Of a stretch of DNA of 64,000 bases, positions 42,593 to 51,705 are shown piece after piece; positions within the stretch are counted from its first letter, which is position 1, and each line of letters opens with the position of its first letter. This stretch comes from an uncultured cyanobacterium (GTDB taxonomy: Bacteria; Cyanobacteriota; Cyanobacteriia; Cyanobacteriales; Nostocaceae): NCBI GenBank assembly GCA_903903925.1, contig CAIVAU010000141.1:1-64000 (forward strand), given 5' to 3'. Position numbers and translations under genes: made by a program. Below the pieces are notes generated by a model, which made no database searches, was not told the DNA's origin, and worked only from the letters and a program-made list of their open reading frames with translations.

Positions 42593-45500
42593 ATGCCAGA
42601 ATTAATACAAATTATTGAACACTTAAAAATATTTATTGGTGTTGGTTGTCTAGTATATGCTATGTCAACGGCTTGGCGAGAAATACAGGTAACGTGGAAA
42701 AGGCAGCAAGAAAGAGGCATAGCTTCTACACTAAGAGACTCTAAAAAGTTCAGTATATCTAGATATTTTGAGCTTACTTTTGTATTGTTTAATTCTGCTC
42801 TCTTTTCACTGCTACTAGTTAATAGTTTCGTTCAAAAAACTAGTATTTCTGACTTTCAGTTACTCCTGTGGGCAGTCTTAATTACATTTGCCACCACAGG
42901 TTCACTATTTGCCATGTGGTATGTTGAAAAAGCTGAATTAGGTATTGCTATGGGAGCTATTCTCACTCTTAGCTCTATCTTTGTTAAACCAGAAGACCAT
43001 TCATATATATGGCTATCAATTTTTATACTAGTATTTATAGCAGCAACAATGTGGATTTATGAGTTCGGCAATCCATTAGAAAAAAATAATCAAAAACAAA
43101 ATAAGCTCATATCAATACTGATTATACTAACTCTTTTTATATTTCCGACAATTAATTTAGGTATACAGTTTCATTATAATCTATTACAAAATGAAACTAC
43201 ACCTAAAAGATTTAAAATTGAACATGGATCTTTCCATATAGAACAAAAAACAAATATTAAAGATTTTTTAGAACAAAGTTTTAGTAAATACAGGGATAAA
43301 AATAATTCTGGAAAAATAGATAAACTAAGAAGTTTAAAAGAACAAAAATTTTTGTACGCTCTTCTTTCTGAGATTTATCTTGGAGATAAATTGTATTTAG
43401 ATAGTTATTTATCAACACATAAAAAATATTTTTTAAATGAAATCTCGAAAAATGAAGAAGGTAGATCTTCTAATGAGACCGAGACCTCAATAAAGGAGAA
43501 GAGAAATAAATCAGTAAATGAATTAACACAAATCTTTGCTCATTTTGATCAAATGAATCGAGGAGATAAAGTAAAATTCTTAGCTAATAGACTTCAATGG
43601 ATTTATCCAGTTGGCGATAACGATAAAAGAGTCGATATTCCTTTGCCTGGAATTACTGCAAAAGAACGATTTATAAAACTAGCTAATGCACGAACTTGTA
43701 ATGCTTTATTAAACACAGGAGATGCACAAATATTATTGGAGTCTACAGATTTTAGTTACGATCAGGACGCTAAACCAATCAAATATCAACCAGATGAAAA
43801 GTATAAGTTAAATCAGCAGTTTAAATCGGTAAATCAACCTAACTCTAACTGTTCATATGAAAAAGAATTTACTGAAATTAGCAATAAACCTTTTTCAAGT
43901 TTGTTGTTAAAGCAGATGGCTTTACCGTATAAAGAAGAAGCATATCTGGCATTAAGAGAATACAATAATCTTGCCAAAGATATTTTACATGACAAAAAAT
44001 ATAACACTCAAAGTGATTATTTTTATGACAAAGATATAGATGAAGGAACAAAACGTGCATTTATAAATTATTTTACAGAAGATCACGGATTGGATAACTA
44101 TAAAGCTTTTAATAAACTTATAAAATATAGCAACTATAAAGTAGATTTTAAGTCGAGTGATAAAACACGAGAAAAACTAGAGGAAGTGAAAGATGTTATT
44201 CATAGAAGTTCGGAATTTCTTTGTCAATACAATACGCAGACAAGTCAAAATAGAAAAGAAAGTAACCAAAGAGTAATAGGACTATCTACATCAGCAACTA
44301 AACAAGAAGAATTCATTGATTTTTTACACAAGAGTATTGCCTGCTTAAAGAAGCCTGAAGACTTGGAGCGTGTTAGAAATTTAGTTGAATTAAATACTAG
44401 TGAAGAATATCCTTTATACTATTTATTTGATAATGATATTAGAGACTTCCCTAATTCTCAAGATGAAGATGAACAAAAGAGAACATTTTCATATTTGAAA
44501 AACTCTATCCATGAATTAATGATTAATGAGGATGTTGTTTATGATTTTCGTGATGCTAAATTTATAGAAGAACAAGAACTAGAAAAGCAGCTTATGTTTG
44601 ACTCATGGAAGAGAACTATTGAAGATTTTTTTTCTAATCAACCAAATAATAAAAATATAAATATAAATACAGGTGAAAAATTAAAACAGGAAGCACAAGA
44701 AGAAATTCTATTTAATATTGCGTATTTATTGTATGATTCAATAGAAAATTCTTTCTTAAGCTTTCTTAATAAGATCGTTATTGCTGCAACTTTTATTAAT
44801 TTAACTCTTGGTCAATTTGTTGCATTACTATTTCAATTACCTCTTTCTTTAGCTGCAATTATTCTTGCCCAATATTCTGCTCAAATCTTAGTTACTCGCG
44901 ATCGCTTGGGAACAATTCTACTAAGTGAAAAATTTCACCAAGCAAAAAGTCGTTACACTATCGGTAAGACAGATATGATTCGTGGTAGAGACAGTACCAT
45001 ATCAGAAATGAAGAAACGGGCAGGTCGTGGATGGAGTTCAATCGCCATTGTAGGACGTCGAGGTGTCGGCAAGACGAGAATTTTATATGAATTAGTACAG
45101 CCAAATCATAACAATCCACATCCTAAAACTATTACAGCTTGGATTTCAGCACCAACTCAATTTAATGAATCTGAATTCGTTGAGAGTGTCTTGGAACGCC
45201 TAACCGCCGATATAGAGTATACAGTTGCCCAACGATTGGGCGTCAAACCCCTAGAAATCAGACAAAGTGAGACAAATCAGACAATAGTAGGCTTTGTAAT
45301 TTATTGTCTATTTCTTCTAATATTTGCTTCAGTTACTGTTTCTGTATTTCCTTCTTCTCAAGGTGTTATACCTGACAAAGCCACTTTTATTATGCTGCCA
45401 GTTGGTTCCATAATTGTCTGCAGCATTGGGTGCTTAATCTTTCACTATATAAACTTACAGCCTGTAAACCTATCATCTTGGCTAGAAAAAGACAGGGCTA

Positions 45501-46663
45501 GCAATCCTCAAACTGCTCTACTATATCGAGATATGCGTAGAATTAATGCTTTCCTAGAGCAACGCAGGACTTCTCCAAGTGCATCTGGGAAAAAAGAATC
45601 GATTAGCTCCTCGAGTGTGTTTCTCATGTCAGTAGCAGCTTTGGTTATATTATATTCTCTGTCTACAATTATAGGTCTTTGGTTCTTCGCTTCTCTATTT
45701 GGAGCAGAGCAAAATTTATTTAGCAGTATTAACCCAATTCAAGTTTTATTGTTTATCTTAATTGCTATCTTATTAATTATTGCATTACTGCTTGCCCTAA
45801 AAAGAGAAGTTACCAGAATGCGGGGCTACTCTCTAATAACACTTGTATCTGAGTACAGAGAATTTTTAGAGAAGGTCGTTTATCGTATTCGCGAAGGCGC
45901 ACTGGGAATTCGCCCAGATGAAGATTTTGAAATCATAGTTTGCATTGATGAGTTAGATAAAATTGTCGATCCGGCTGAATTGCGTAACTTTATCCGACGC
46001 ATAAAAGTTATTTTTGAAATTCCTGGAGTATACTATTACCTTTCTCTATCTGAAGATGCTCTTAGGGCTTTTTATTTAGGAACAGCTGATGGAAAGAATG
46101 AAGTTGACAGCGCCTTTGACCATATCATTTATGTCCCACCTGTAGATTGCGATTTAGGAGAAGAAATCGCAAAAACGTATCTCGATAAACATTCAACTGA
46201 TTTAAGAAAACCAGGCTTGGAGCGAACTATAGCTGCTACATCATATGGAGTACCAAGAGATATTCTCCGACGATGTGATGAGATAGTTGCTAAGGGGAAT
46301 ATGAAAGATATTTTACCCTCGCAAGTATGTGATGACTTAAGAACAAAAATAGCAGAGTTGGCTTATGGTGAAGAGATATTAACAAAACAAGAAACTTTAA
46401 AATTCACAAATAACGATATCTATATCGTATTTGAGGAGGTTGAGGTATTTTTAAGTAAAAATTCCAGCAACATCAAAGCTCTTCGAGTTGTTTTAGCAAT
46501 TTGGTTGCTAGCTTTACTAGCTTTATCAACTGAGTCTATAGATGTACAGTGGCGACAGACTTCTGAAGACCTAAGAAAAATTGGGTATCGGATTGCCGAT
46601 GAAAATCCTGAGAATCTGATTGAGGAGTTGAAACATATTCAGGAGACAATTTGGTCACTTTGA
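42593..46663 (+). CDS. Giant polytopic P-loop NTPase, KAP-like
   Basis: 1356 residues, AT-rich compared with its surroundings. I chose ATG 42593 after GGAG; the longer frame begins with GTG 42575. Six membrane helices fill about residues 10-195, then comes a large, Lys/Asn/Glu-rich soluble region (about 195-720) with no recognised family, then a helix pair (about 726-765). The NTPase domain has Walker A VGRRGVGKTR (about 820-829) and Walker B VCIDELDKI (about 1116-1124). Between them lie four predicted membrane helices (near 897-920, 930-953, 1006-1035 and 1046-1069). Membrane helices inside the P-loop domain between Walker A and B are the hallmark of KAP NTPases (Kidins220/PifA family), which include the phage-exclusion protein PifA. 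The 3' end overlaps the opposing gene by 9 bp. Confidence 0.7.
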   Translation: MPELIQIIEHLKIFIGVGCLVYAMSTAWREIQVTWKRQQERGIASTLRDSKKFSISRYFELTFVLFNSALFSLLLVNSFVQKTSISDFQLLLWAVLITFATTGSLFAMWYVEKAELGIAMGAILTLSSIFVKPEDHSYIWLSIFILVFIAATMWIYEFGNPLEKNNQKQNKLISILIILTLFIFPTINLGIQFHYNLLQNETTPKRFKIEHGSFHIEQKTNIKDFLEQSFSKYRDKNNSGKIDKLRSLKEQKFLYALLSEIYLGDKLYLDSYLSTHKKYFLNEISKNEEGRSSNETETSIKEKRNKSVNELTQIFAHFDQMNRGDKVKFLANRLQWIYPVGDNDKRVDIPLPGITAKERFIKLANARTCNALLNTGDAQILLESTDFSYDQDAKPIKYQPDEKYKLNQQFKSVNQPNSNCSYEKEFTEISNKPFSSLLLKQMALPYKEEAYLALREYNNLAKDILHDKKYNTQSDYFYDKDIDEGTKRAFINYFTEDHGLDNYKAFNKLIKYSNYKVDFKSSDKTREKLEEVKDVIHRSSEFLCQYNTQTSQNRKESNQRVIGLSTSATKQEEFIDFLHKSIACLKKPEDLERVRNLVELNTSEEYPLYYLFDNDIRDFPNSQDEDEQKRTFSYLKNSIHELMINEDVVYDFRDAKFIEEQELEKQLMFDSWKRTIEDFFSNQPNNKNININTGEKLKQEAQEEILFNIAYLLYDSIENSFLSFLNKIVIAATFINLTLGQFVALLFQLPLSLAAIILAQYSAQILVTRDRLGTILLSEKFHQAKSRYTIGKTDMIRGRDSTISEMKKRAGRGWSSIAIVGRRGVGKTRILYELVQPNHNNPHPKTITAWISAPTQFNESEFVESVLERLTADIEYTVAQRLGVKPLEIRQSETNQTIVGFVIYCLFLLIFASVTVSVFPSSQGVIPDKATFIMLPVGSIIVCSIGCLIFHYINLQPVNLSSWLEKDRASNPQTALLYRDMRRINAFLEQRRTSPSASGKKESISSSSVFLMSVAALVILYSLSTIIGLWFFASLFGAEQNLFSSINPIQVLLFILIAILLIIALLLALKREVTRMRGYSLITLVSEYREFLEKVVYRIREGALGIRPDEDFEIIVCIDELDKIVDPAELRNFIRRIKVIFEIPGVYYYLSLSEDALRAFYLGTADGKNEVDSAFDHIIYVPPVDCDLGEEIAKTYLDKHSTDLRKPGLERTIAATSYGVPRDILRRCDEIVAKGNMKDILPSQVCDDLRTKIAELAYGEEILTKQETLKFTNNDIYIVFEEVEVFLSKNSSNIKALRVVLAIWLLALLALSTESIDVQWRQTSEDLRKIGYRIADENPENLIEELKHIQETIWSL

Positions 46664-48106
46664 AATTCGACCAGAGGAGCAAACAACACGAAAACCAATG
46701 CGGTTGCTTTTCTTATCTGGCTCACTCTTGCTACGATTTGCTGAACGGCAGTATTTTGCGTAAAGACTCCAACAGCCACCGCGTAATACCCGATAGCGAT
46801 TGTCTCCCCCCTCCGTCCAAGCACTTCCATTGATTGGTGCATCTTCGTAATTCTCATGCCAATTGTCCAAACACCATTCCCCCACATTGCCGTGCATATC
46901 GTACAGCCCAAAAGCATTAGCATATTGGAAATATCCTACTTCAGTAGTTTCCCTTCGGTATTCTCTTTTTAGTGCAGAACCATCAACGGATTGCCCATTG
47001 AAATTTGCTAATTCAGTCGTGATTATCTGACCAAAATGAAAGGGAGTTACTGTATTTGCTCGGCAGGCATATTCCCACTCTGCTTCGCTGGGCAACCTAT
47101 AGGCTCGCTCTGTTCCTCTCGATAACCTTGCACAGAACTCAACTGCTTCATACCAAGAAACACCTTCTACTGGTAGTTTTTCTCCTGTGAAATAACAGGG
47201 ATAGGGTTCAAGATCAAGGTTCACTTTAGGTAGGTTTGCAACTAACGTCCACTGAGCTTGAGTAATTGGGTACTTACTCATTAAGAAAGCTGCCACAGTT
47301 ACTTGATGTTGGGGACTTTCATCGATCTGTCTCCCTACCTCTGAGTCTGGCGATCCCATCATGAATCTACCGGGTGGGATTAAAACTATCTGCAGCCCAA
47401 GACCATTATCCAAATCTTCAGCACGATATCGCACCTTGCTCCTTTGCTGTACCGTAATTTCTCCTTGAGTATTAACTGTTGCAGTATCAAATTCAATGAC
47501 GAGGCTACGTGAAGGTTGAAGGGTACTTGGCTGTTGTAGTTGTTTTTCTGTCTGTCGTTGCTGTCTGATTCTCTCTTGCTGTTTCCGGTATTCTGCTGAC
47601 TTCTGGAAAACAATTGGTTGTTCAATCTGCAATACTTCTTTTTCTTTAAGTTGCAAAGATTCCTGCAACTGCTTCAACTGACAACGAGTTGGTTCACTAA
47701 GGGGAAATTCTCGCTCAATTGCTTCCGAGAAAGCTTGTTGATAACGAACTAAATTCTGTGGATAAATCGGCTCATGTTGCTGAGCACTTGACTTTAGAGG
47801 AATTTGAGATGAAGTAACTCTAAGTGTTTGCGAATGATTTGTAAGGAATTTTTGAGCAATAGTTTTTAACAGTGGGTTTCCAGGGTTTGAATCACACGCA
47901 GCACGAACTAAATCTTCAACCCATCCCTGAGAATTTGCTGTTTGTATTAATTTAAAAACAATATCTTGTAAACTCCCTTCGCCAGCAATTACTCTTAGAT
48001 TTTTATCTAATTCAAATGACAACATCTGCTCTAGGGATGCCGTATTAGGAAAAGCATCAATCAAAGCATCTTGTAGTTTTTTACGCTGCTGACCTGATAA
48101 ACTCAT
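46655..48106 (-). CDS. EAD1-formylglycine-generating-enzyme-like fusion protein
   Basis: 483 residues. The N-terminal about 88 residues (QRKKLQDALIDAFPNTASLE, then GSLQDIVFKLIQTANSQGW and NPGNPLLKTI) match effector-associated domain 1 (EAD1), an adaptor that couples NTPases to effectors in bacterial conflict systems. A Gln-rich linker (about 90-235) follows, and then an FGE-sulfatase domain (about 240-480) with IPPGRFMMGSPDSE, YRLPSEAEWEYACRA, MHGNVGEWC, RVLRGGCW, KYCRSANRS and IGFRVV. One Cys is in GGCW and one in KYCRS; whether they form the FGE copper-site pair I cannot say. Such FGE-like domains are often not true FGEs. It is convergent with the KAP-like gene. Confidence 0.8.
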   Translation of the reverse strand: MSLSGQQRKKLQDALIDAFPNTASLEQMLSFELDKNLRVIAGEGSLQDIVFKLIQTANSQGWVEDLVRAACDSNPGNPLLKTIAQKFLTNHSQTLRVTSSQIPLKSSAQQHEPIYPQNLVRYQQAFSEAIEREFPLSEPTRCQLKQLQESLQLKEKEVLQIEQPIVFQKSAEYRKQQERIRQQRQTEKQLQQPSTLQPSRSLVIEFDTATVNTQGEITVQQRSKVRYRAEDLDNGLGLQIVLIPPGRFMMGSPDSEVGRQIDESPQHQVTVAAFLMSKYPITQAQWTLVANLPKVNLDLEPYPCYFTGEKLPVEGVSWYEAVEFCARLSRGTERAYRLPSEAEWEYACRANTVTPFHFGQIITTELANFNGQSVDGSALKREYRRETTEVGYFQYANAFGLYDMHGNVGEWCLDNWHENYEDAPINGSAWTEGGDNRYRVLRGGCWSLYAKYCRSANRSKSEPDKKSNRIGFRVVCSSGRISK

Positions 48107-48333
48107 ATTTTTTCAATACAAGCTGACTCACCCTATTAATAGTTTTTGATGGCTTAATAGCTAATTGTACTTAAACCTAGCTACAAAATTACAACATTAG
48201 ATGCAGGATCAATACCTTGGTACTTCGTATGGGTTCACTTACCCCATGATCGAGGAATTAATGCAGAATAATCCGTTGTGGAGGAACTGAGCCAAACATC
48301 TGAGATCTGGGCGAATATCTACTTATGTTCAAG

Positions 48334-48582
48334 CTACAATTCATCTCCCGGTATGGGATTGACATCAGGTACTCTTGCCAAAATTTGATCAAAGCGATCA
48401 TAATCAGCGGCTTGTGCTGCTGACCACAAGTGACTGAGAGATCGCTCGGCTGCGACATGCCGTTCGATCACGGTGATCAACCATTGTTCCAGGGGAATCT
48501 GATTCACCTCTGCCAAACGGCGAACTTCCTGCATTAGATCTTCTGGTAATTCCAATGGATAAGAACTCTCTCCTTGTGGCAA
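48334..48582 (-). CDS. Antitoxin-like small protein (82 aa)
   Basis: It has a short N-terminal peptide, then LPEDLMQEVRRLAEVNQIPL and EQWLITVIERHVAAERS, a ribbon-helix-helix-like arrangement, and an acidic C-terminus ARVPDVNPIPGDEL. This is a familiar cyanobacterial pattern next to PIN toxins, but no PIN gene follows in 48107-48333. It is an orphan or has lost its toxin. The start ATG is at 48582. Confidence 0.6.
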   Translation of the reverse strand: MPQGESSYPLELPEDLMQEVRRLAEVNQIPLEQWLITVIERHVAAERSLSHLWSAAQAADYDRFDQILARVPDVNPIPGDEL

Positions 48583-48598
48583 GATAAATTATTAGGAA

Positions 48599-49312
48599 TC
48601 ACTCTGGCAAATTATTTGGGTCAATCCCAAGCGATCGCAAGTGCTGCGCTAAATGTTCTGCACGTGTTCGTTCTTGTTGTGCTTGTTCATCTGATCTTAA
48701 ATAGCGATTTCGGTGTTCATCATACCAAGACAGTAACTGCTGTGGAATACCACCAATAACGCCCTCGTATCTTCCAATCCCTAATCCGACTTCAGGCATC
48801 CAATAAGGTTCGCCAATTTGCAATTGATAATTACCATCCACTAACTTATACACTTCAAAGGGTTGATGTTGGTCACGCCGCCAGTACTCTGGGTTATAAA
48901 TTACGTAGTACAGTACACCGAGTTTCTCGTATATATTCAGCTTTTCTTCGTATTCACCACCAGGAGTCTGAGACACCATCTCCAGGGTCAACATCGGTAC
49001 AACTTCATTCTCTTCCCAAACAGCATAACTTTTACGCGACTTGCCACCCTTTTTACGTTCTACTCCTAAAGAAAGAAAGCCATCAGGCACCACAGGTATT
49101 TTAGGATTGACCCCTGTAGTATGATAGACTGCCATATCTACACCGAAGAACCAATCCATTCGATTTGCCCAAATCGTGGTCAGCAAAAATAGTAAAATGT
49201 TAGGCAACAAATTCTGATCTTCATTATCCACAGGCGTATCATCTGAACAAGGTAGTTCATCCGTAGTGGGTAACGCAATTTTGATCTCGGGTGAGAGCAT
49301 AGCCGTTTTCAA
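48599..49312 (-). CDS. Uma2-family (DUF820) putative endonuclease
   Basis: 237 residues, a longer subtype than the one at 28.7 kb. It has the conserved PVVPDGFLSLG (Asp), VPMLTLEMVSQTPGGEYEEK (Glu, Lys) and YYVIYNPEYWRRDQHQPFEV. The C-terminal helix is charged (RTRAEHLAQHLRSLGIDPNN). The two ORFs ahead and behind it are likewise accessory. A 3'-terminal copy of this gene's last 45 bp recurs at 49409-49453. Confidence 0.85.
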   Translation of the reverse strand: MKTAMLSPEIKIALPTTDELPCSDDTPVDNEDQNLLPNILLFLLTTIWANRMDWFFGVDMAVYHTTGVNPKIPVVPDGFLSLGVERKKGGKSRKSYAVWEENEVVPMLTLEMVSQTPGGEYEEKLNIYEKLGVLYYVIYNPEYWRRDQHQPFEVYKLVDGNYQLQIGEPYWMPEVGLGIGRYEGVIGGIPQQLLSWYDEHRNRYLRSDEQAQQERTRAEHLAQHLRSLGIDPNNLPE

Positions 49313-49431
49313 AGGTAGCGTTCAGTTCTTTTCATTATAAAACTTAATTACTGCTACTCCAGCAAAGTTACTGCTACTGCGACCTTTTGGTAGAATAAAT
49401 TCTTCCGAATCACTCTGGCAAATTATTTGGG

Positions 49432-49500
49432 TCAATCCCAAGCGATCGCAAGTGTGGCAATTTCATCTACCGCCAAATCTTCGGGTGATGTTGTTACCAT
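49432..49500 (-). pseudogene. Internally deleted Uma2 remnant
   Basis: ATG 49500 starts VTTSPEDLAVDEIAT, an ordinary Uma2-type N-terminus. After 16 codons the sequence jumps, out of frame, to the last 45 bp of the neighbouring Uma2 gene's coding end. It stops at TGA 49432-49434, leaving 22 codons. It is a deletion remnant of a second Uma2 copy. Confidence 0.7.
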
Positions 49501-49571
49501 GATTCAATACCTCTGCTTTTTGTTGCCCGACTGTCGCAGCGATCATTCTAGATATTTCCTCTATTACAAAT

Positions 49572-51131
49572 TCACCGTGTCGGAGAAAAGTGGATTTGGT
49601 TTTCCACTTCGGCGAATTTTTCTTGTGCTTGCCGTTCATTACCTAATAGTGAAACGACAATCCCCACCAAAAATGCCAAGGGAATACTGATTAATCCGGG
49701 ATTTTTCAGTGGGAAGGGAGCTGAGGCGTGTTTGAGGATAGTCACCTGAATAGTGGGTGAGAAATAGATGAGTACCAAAGAGGAGAGAGTACCCACTAAT
49801 ATACTCGCTACTGCGCCATTGGTAGTAAAGCGTCGCCAAAGCATCGATAAAAGCAACGCTGGGAAGTTGGCACTGGCGGCGATCGCAAATGCTAAACCTA
49901 CCATATAGGCAACGTTTTGCCCTTTAAACAAGATCCCCAGCAGCATTGCCAAGACCCCTAGCAACATTGTTGCAAACCGAGCCACCTTCAGCTGTTCTGT
50001 CTCATCAGCACTCCCTTTTCGTACCACATTGACCCATAAATCGTGAGACAACGCTGCTGCGCCGGAAAGTGTCAACCCCGCGACAACCGCTAAAATTGTG
50101 GCGAAGGAAACCGCTGCAATAAAGCCTAAAAAGGCATTACCCCCTAAAAATTGCGCTAAGATGGGCGCAGCCATATTACCACCAGTACCAATTTGCTTGA
50201 TAGCATCTTGACCTACCAGTACCATTGCTCCAAAGCCTAAAATGAAGGTGAGTAAGTAAAAAACACCAATAAAGCCTGTAGCATATGTGACTGATTCCCT
50301 AGCTGTTTTCGCATCAGGTACAGTATAGAACCGCATCAAGATGTGAGGTAATCCAGCTGTGCCAAACATCAGAGACATCCCTAAAGAGATGGCATCGAGA
50401 GGGTCAGAAACTTGTTTGCCAGGGGCCAATACACCTGGATACTTTGCATCAGCGGCGGCAAATAGTGCCATTGGGTTGAAGCCAAATCTTGCCAGTACTA
50501 AAATTGCTAGCAAGACAGTCCCACCCAGTAGTAGAACTGCTTTGATAATTTGTACCCATGTCGTGGCAATCATCCCGCCAAAAATCACATAAGCCATCAT
50601 CACGCAACCTACGATGACAACGGCTAATTCGTACTCAAATCCAAACAGCAGCTTGATGAGTTCGCCAGCACCTACCATCTGGGCAATCAAGTAAAAACTA
50701 ATGACTACCAGCGTGCCAATAGCCGCTGCTATTCGCACTGGTGTCTGCCGCAAACGGTAAGCCACCACATCGGCAAAGGTATACTTGCCCAAATTACGCA
50801 GTGGTTCCGCAATTAAGAACATCACAATGGGCCAGCCTACCAAAAAACCAATAGAGTAAATTAAGCCGTCAAAGCCATTGAGTGCCACCAGCCCGGTAAT
50901 GCCTAAAAAACTAGCGGCACTCATAAAGTCCCCCGCCAAGGCAAGCCCATTTTGCAAACCGCTGATATTACCACCAGCAGTGTAAAAGTGTGCCGTATTT
51001 TTGGTCAGTTGTGCTGCCCAGTAGGTAATGCCTAGCGAACTAGAAACAAAAAGAAGGAAGAACGCGATCGCCAGTGGGTTGAAGTGACCAAGACTGGCAA
51101 GGTTGACTTCAGCTAGTAGCAGAGAATTCAT
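49572..51131 (-). CDS. actP: Sodium:solute symporter (acetate permease-like)
   Basis: 519 residues, about 13 membrane helices. Family motifs: [20 protein letters not shown] near the N-terminus (SSS family), [12 protein letters not shown], the conserved [19 protein letters not shown], and AALSHDLW. It matches ActP-type cation/acetate symporters with the DUF485 partner, so acetate or a related carboxylate is the likely substrate. The short spacer (167 bp) and same direction suggest one operon with DUF485 at 51299. Confidence 0.85.
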   Translation of the reverse strand: MNSLLLAEVNLASLGHFNPLAIAFFLLFVSSSLGITYWAAQLTKNTAHFYTAGGNISGLQNGLALAGDFMSAASFLGITGLVALNGFDGLIYSIGFLVGWPIVMFLIAEPLRNLGKYTFADVVAYRLRQTPVRIAAAIGTLVVISFYLIAQMVGAGELIKLLFGFEYELAVVIVGCVMMAYVIFGGMIATTWVQIIKAVLLLGGTVLLAILVLARFGFNPMALFAAADAKYPGVLAPGKQVSDPLDAISLGMSLMFGTAGLPHILMRFYTVPDAKTARESVTYATGFIGVFYLLTFILGFGAMVLVGQDAIKQIGTGGNMAAPILAQFLGGNAFLGFIAAVSFATILAVVAGLTLSGAAALSHDLWVNVVRKGSADETEQLKVARFATMLLGVLAMLLGILFKGQNVAYMVGLAFAIAASANFPALLLSMLWRRFTTNGAVASILVGTLSSLVLIYFSPTIQVTILKHASAPFPLKNPGLISIPLAFLVGIVVSLLGNERQAQEKFAEVENQIHFSPTR

Positions 51132-51298
51132 ATTGAATTGTTAGTGGTTAGTTTTTACAAAAGAAGGGAGCTCTTAGCAGGGAGCAGGGAATAAAAAAAA
51201 GATGTGTTGCGAGACACGTAGTGCGAGAAACATTCCTGAGAAAAGTTCCAATCCCACGGCTTGAGCCCTAAGTCCCCCCTGCCCCTCTGAAAAATAAA

Positions 51299-51574
51299 TT
51301 ATTTGCGTAAAAGTTGAGCAATTTTCTTGTCGTAATGGTTATTTGCCCAGCGCACGTAGATAAAAATTAATACCCATGCAGAGATAATGACTAGCGCTCC
51401 TAGTAAAATACCGACACTAAGTCCTGGTAGCACTAATGACCCTAACAATGGCTTATTGAAGGCAATCAGCAGGATGAAGCCAAAATAGATCAACATCATA
51501 GCGGCGCTCAGCATCAGGGATACCCGCCAGCGCTCAGCCGCGAGAGCCTGGATAGCTTTTGTGCGATCGTCCAT
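51299..51574 (-). CDS. DUF485 membrane protein (YjcH-like)
   Basis: 91 residues, two membrane helices (about 22-41 and 51-72), with a polar start (MDDRTKAIQALAAERWRVSL) and the C-terminal YVRWANNHYDKKIAQL of the DUF485 family. YjcH and ActP are encoded together in many bacteria; the same layout here supports a shared role in carboxylate uptake. Its exact role is not established. Confidence 0.85.
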   Translation of the reverse strand: MDDRTKAIQALAAERWRVSLMLSAAMMLIYFGFILLIAFNKPLLGSLVLPGLSVGILLGALVIISAWVLIFIYVRWANNHYDKKIAQLLRK

Positions 51575-51705
51575 GTCTTACTTTGTTTTAGAGAAGACAG
51601 GTCAGATTTTCGCACTGAATTCATTCAATATAAAGTATTCTTCAAAATTCTTAGTAAACTTATTGTATTTCTTGTTACAAAAAATACGTACTTGGCGAAT
51701 GAAGA

